Assembly (NCBI GenBank): GCA_016124495.1 | Contig: WGNP01000003.1 | Coordinates: 124,001 to 188,000, forward strand | DNA: 64,000 nucleotides | From: Hyphomonas sp. | GTDB taxonomy: Bacteria; Pseudomonadota; Alphaproteobacteria; Caulobacterales; Hyphomonadaceae | Direction: 5' to 3' | Shown here: positions 60,795-64,000 of the stretch, one piece after another | Layout: each line of letters opens with the position of its first letter | How positions within the stretch are numbered: position 1 is the stretch's first letter | Made by a program: the position numbers and the translations under genes | Notes under the pieces: model-generated | Database searches by the model: none | The model's input: the letters and a program-made list of their open reading frames with translations, nothing else | What the model was told of the DNA's origin: nothing

Positions 60795-62669
60795 TCACCC
60801 GCCGTTGAAATGCCCGTGAATACGGATGGCGAGCGCTTCGTTGACGCCGTCGACCTGCATCAGGTCCGCGACCTTTGCGCGCGAGACGCCGCGGGCGGAG
60901 CCGAAATGGTGGAGCAGCGCTTTCTTGCGGGTGGGACCAATGCCTTCGATCTCGTCGAGCGGGGAGCGGGCGGCTTCGGCGGCGCGCTTCTGGCGGTGGG
61001 CGCCGATGGCCCAGCGGTGGGCCTCGTCGCGCAGGCGCTGGAGGTAGTAGAGGACGGGGGCGTTCTCGGGCAGCTTGAACGGCGCGCGGCCAGGTCGGAA
61101 GAACTGCTCGCGGCCGGCATTCCGGTCGACGCCCTTGGCGATCGAGACAAGGGTGACATCGTCCGGGGTCAGACCAAGTTCGGCGAGGGTTTCTATGGTG
61201 GCGTTGAGCTGGCCGAGGCCGCCATCGATCAGCACCAGATCCGGCCAGTCCTCGTCCTGCCCGGCTTCGCGTTCCTTGATCGCGCGGGCGAAACGGCGGC
61301 GCATGACTTCGCGCATCATGCCGAAATCATCGCCGGGCGTGATCTCGGAGTCCTTGATGTTGAACTTGCGATAGGCCGTCTTACGGAAGCCTTCGGGGCC
61401 CGTGACGACCATGCCGCCGACCGCATTGGTGCCCTGGATGTGAGAGTTGTCATAGACTTCGATACGTTCCGGCACTTCCGGAAGTTCAAAAACTTTCTGT
61501 ACTTCCAGCAGCAAGCGTTCCTGGCTGGCGGTTTCCGACAGCTTGCGGGTCAGCGCTTCGGCAGCGTTGCGTTCGGCCTGCGTGAGCAGGTCACGCTTGG
61601 CGCCGCGCTCGGGCCTGCGCAGATCGATCTTGCGTGCCGCCTTCAGGCTCAGCGCTTCGGCGATCAGCTCGGCCTGCTCGGGCAATTCGTTGACGAGGAT
61701 GAGACGCGGCGGGGGGCGCTTGTCATAAAACTGGACGAGGAAGGCGGCGAGAATTTCCTCCGCCCCCTGATCACGTTCGTGGCGCGGGAAGTGGACGCTC
61801 GCGCCCCAGTTTTGCCCGGCGCGGATGAAGAAGACCTGCACGCAGGAGACGCCGCCATCCATGGCGATGGCGAAGACGTCCGCCTCCTCGATGCCGTCCG
61901 GGTTCACGTCCTGTGTCGAGAGGACATGCGCGAGGGCGCGGATACGGTCGCGCAGGCGGGCAGCGGTCTCGAATTCCATAGCCTCAGCGGCGGCTTCCAT
62001 TTCGGCCGCGAGGCGTTTCTGCAAGCCGACCCCTTTCCCGCGCAGGAAGTCAGCGGCTTCGTTAGCCAGCTCCTCATAGTCCTGCCTGGAGATGAGGCCG
62101 ACACACGGCGCAGCGCAGCGCTTGATCTGGTGCAGCATGCAGGGGCGTGTGCGGGCGGAGTAGACGCTGTCCTCGCAGGTGCGAAGCAGGAAGGCCTTCT
62201 GCAGCGTGTCGAGCGTGCGCATCACGGCGCCGGCGCTGGCGAAGGGGCCGAAGTAATCGCCCTCGTCCTGTTTCGAGCCGCGATACTTCTTGATCTGCGG
62301 CGCTTCATGGTTGCGGCGAATCAGAATGTAGGGGAACGACTTATCGTCACGCAGCAGCACGTTGAACCGGGGTTTGAGCGATTTGACGAGGCTTGCCTCA
62401 AGCAGCAGCGCCTCAGTCTCGCTTTCAGTGACGACGAACTCCATCCGACGCGTCTGCAGGATCATCCGGGCGATGCGCTGGGTGTGGCCGCCGAGACGGA
62501 CATAGTTCGACACACGGGCCTTCAGATCGCGTGCCTTGCCGACATACAGGACTTCGTCGGCGTCCCCGAACATGCGGTAGACGCCCGGCTTCGACGGAAG
62601 CCGGGAAAGGTTGTCCTTGATGACATCGACGCCGCGAAGGGGCGGCGCGCCGGTCTGATTCTCGCTCAT
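60795..62669 (-). CDS. uvrC: Excinuclease ABC subunit C
   Basis: A 624-residue protein of usual length. The N-terminal GIY-YIG nuclease reads [30 protein letters not shown], followed by the UVR motif region ([26 protein letters not shown]), the RNase H-like endonuclease domain with [19 protein letters not shown] and [12 protein letters not shown], and a C-terminal double helix-hairpin-helix ([21 protein letters not shown]...[16 protein letters not shown]). It makes both incisions in nucleotide-excision repair with UvrAB. Confidence 0.96.
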   Translation of the reverse strand: MSENQTGAPPLRGVDVIKDNLSRLPSKPGVYRMFGDADEVLYVGKARDLKARVSNYVRLGGHTQRIARMILQTRRMEFVVTESETEALLLEASLVKSLKPRFNVLLRDDKSFPYILIRRNHEAPQIKKYRGSKQDEGDYFGPFASAGAVMRTLDTLQKAFLLRTCEDSVYSARTRPCMLHQIKRCAAPCVGLISRQDYEELANEAADFLRGKGVGLQKRLAAEMEAAAEAMEFETAARLRDRIRALAHVLSTQDVNPDGIEEADVFAIAMDGGVSCVQVFFIRAGQNWGASVHFPRHERDQGAEEILAAFLVQFYDKRPPPRLILVNELPEQAELIAEALSLKAARKIDLRRPERGAKRDLLTQAERNAAEALTRKLSETASQERLLLEVQKVFELPEVPERIEVYDNSHIQGTNAVGGMVVTGPEGFRKTAYRKFNIKDSEITPGDDFGMMREVMRRRFARAIKEREAGQDEDWPDLVLIDGGLGQLNATIETLAELGLTPDDVTLVSIAKGVDRNAGREQFFRPGRAPFKLPENAPVLYYLQRLRDEAHRWAIGAHRQKRAAEAARSPLDEIEGIGPTRKKALLHHFGSARGVSRAKVADLMQVDGVNEALAIRIHGHFNGG

Positions 62670-62709
62670 CGGTGACAGATAGCCCCGCCGAGGCCGGTCA
62701 GGAAGGGCG

Positions 62710-64000
<1,291 letters not shown>

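Noticed and set aside
60810-62675. 621-codon plus-strand open frame over uvrC
   Set aside because: It is an antisense shadow of a fully recognisable uvrC, caused by high GC.

Overview
The window is a high-GC stretch of an alphaproteobacterial chromosome, most likely from the Hyphomonadaceae/Maricaulales-Caulobacterales side of the class. This is inferred from content: a circularly permuted two-piece tmRNA gene whose tag reads ANDNFAEGELLAA, an alpha-type SspB adaptor, an exact TTAA-N7-TTAA CtrA-type box ahead of mreB, DUF4169 and DUF423 proteins, an alphaproteobacterial CsgH-type curli chaperone, and several acyl-CoA dehydrogenase, cytochrome P450 and Baeyer-Villiger-type genes. No tRNA, rRNA or CRISPR array was seen.

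Layout. 1-4 kb: a truncated PAS-domain membrane sensor and aminopeptidase N. 4-8.7 kb: a VanZ-like protein and two acyl-CoA dehydrogenases that look like the two halves of a heteromeric enzyme, with an exported Hcp-like protein between them. 8.7-12.2 kb: a tightly overlapping MCE/Mla lipid-transport operon (STAS-permease fusion, ATPase, MlaD, lipoprotein). 12.3-19.4 kb: dipeptide epimerase, ABC-F ATPase, a decayed GNAT gene, a lipocalin-like protein, thioesterase, DUF423 protein, a lipoprotein and prolyl aminopeptidase. 19.4-21.65 kb: an AT-richer island bounded by two oppositely oriented, diverged 148-149 bp terminal-inverted-repeat elements. 21.7-30.6 kb: a catabolic/lipid cluster with a sterol-desaturase-like hydroxylase and divergent LysR regulator, an alkylsulfatase-like metallo-beta-lactamase, a BVMO-type flavoprotein and an NSS transporter.

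30.6-36.9 kb: the rod-shape operon mreB-mreC-mreD-mrdA-rodA, with a 478 bp upstream region rich in palindromes. 36.9-39.3 kb: a UvrD/PcrA helicase. 39.3-50 kb: a patchwork with a cupin gene preceded by two tiny coupled ORFs, a DUF3833 lipoprotein, an OYE-type reductase, a ccdAB toxin-antitoxin pair, an orphan T4SS coupling-protein-like ATPase without a membrane anchor, fumC, and a parD/parE-like pair overlapping a RusA-like resolvase. 49.8-54 kb: a cytochrome P450, thioesterase, sspB and a PLP decarboxylase. 54-56.2 kb: a DUF1501 pseudogene and a curli-type cluster (curlin-repeat protein, CsgH, second curlin-repeat protein). 56.2-64 kb: a nucleotide-pyrophosphatase-like lipoprotein, an S9 peptidase, a GST, the tmRNA gene, uvrC and the start of an aspartate aminotransferase gene.

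Working together: mreBCD, PBP2 and RodA form the elongation machinery; the Mla-type genes form one phospholipid transporter; tmRNA and SspB belong to the same trans-translation/ClpXP route; CsgH and the two curlin proteins probably make an extracellular amyloid, with their CsgG-type secretion genes elsewhere. The most noteworthy unexplained structures are the three GAACG-N3-CGTTC palindromes ahead of mreB, the inverted pair of small mobile elements, the toxin-antitoxin-resolvase fusion of cistrons, and the soluble orphan coupling-type ATPase with a 20-bp palindrome ahead of it.
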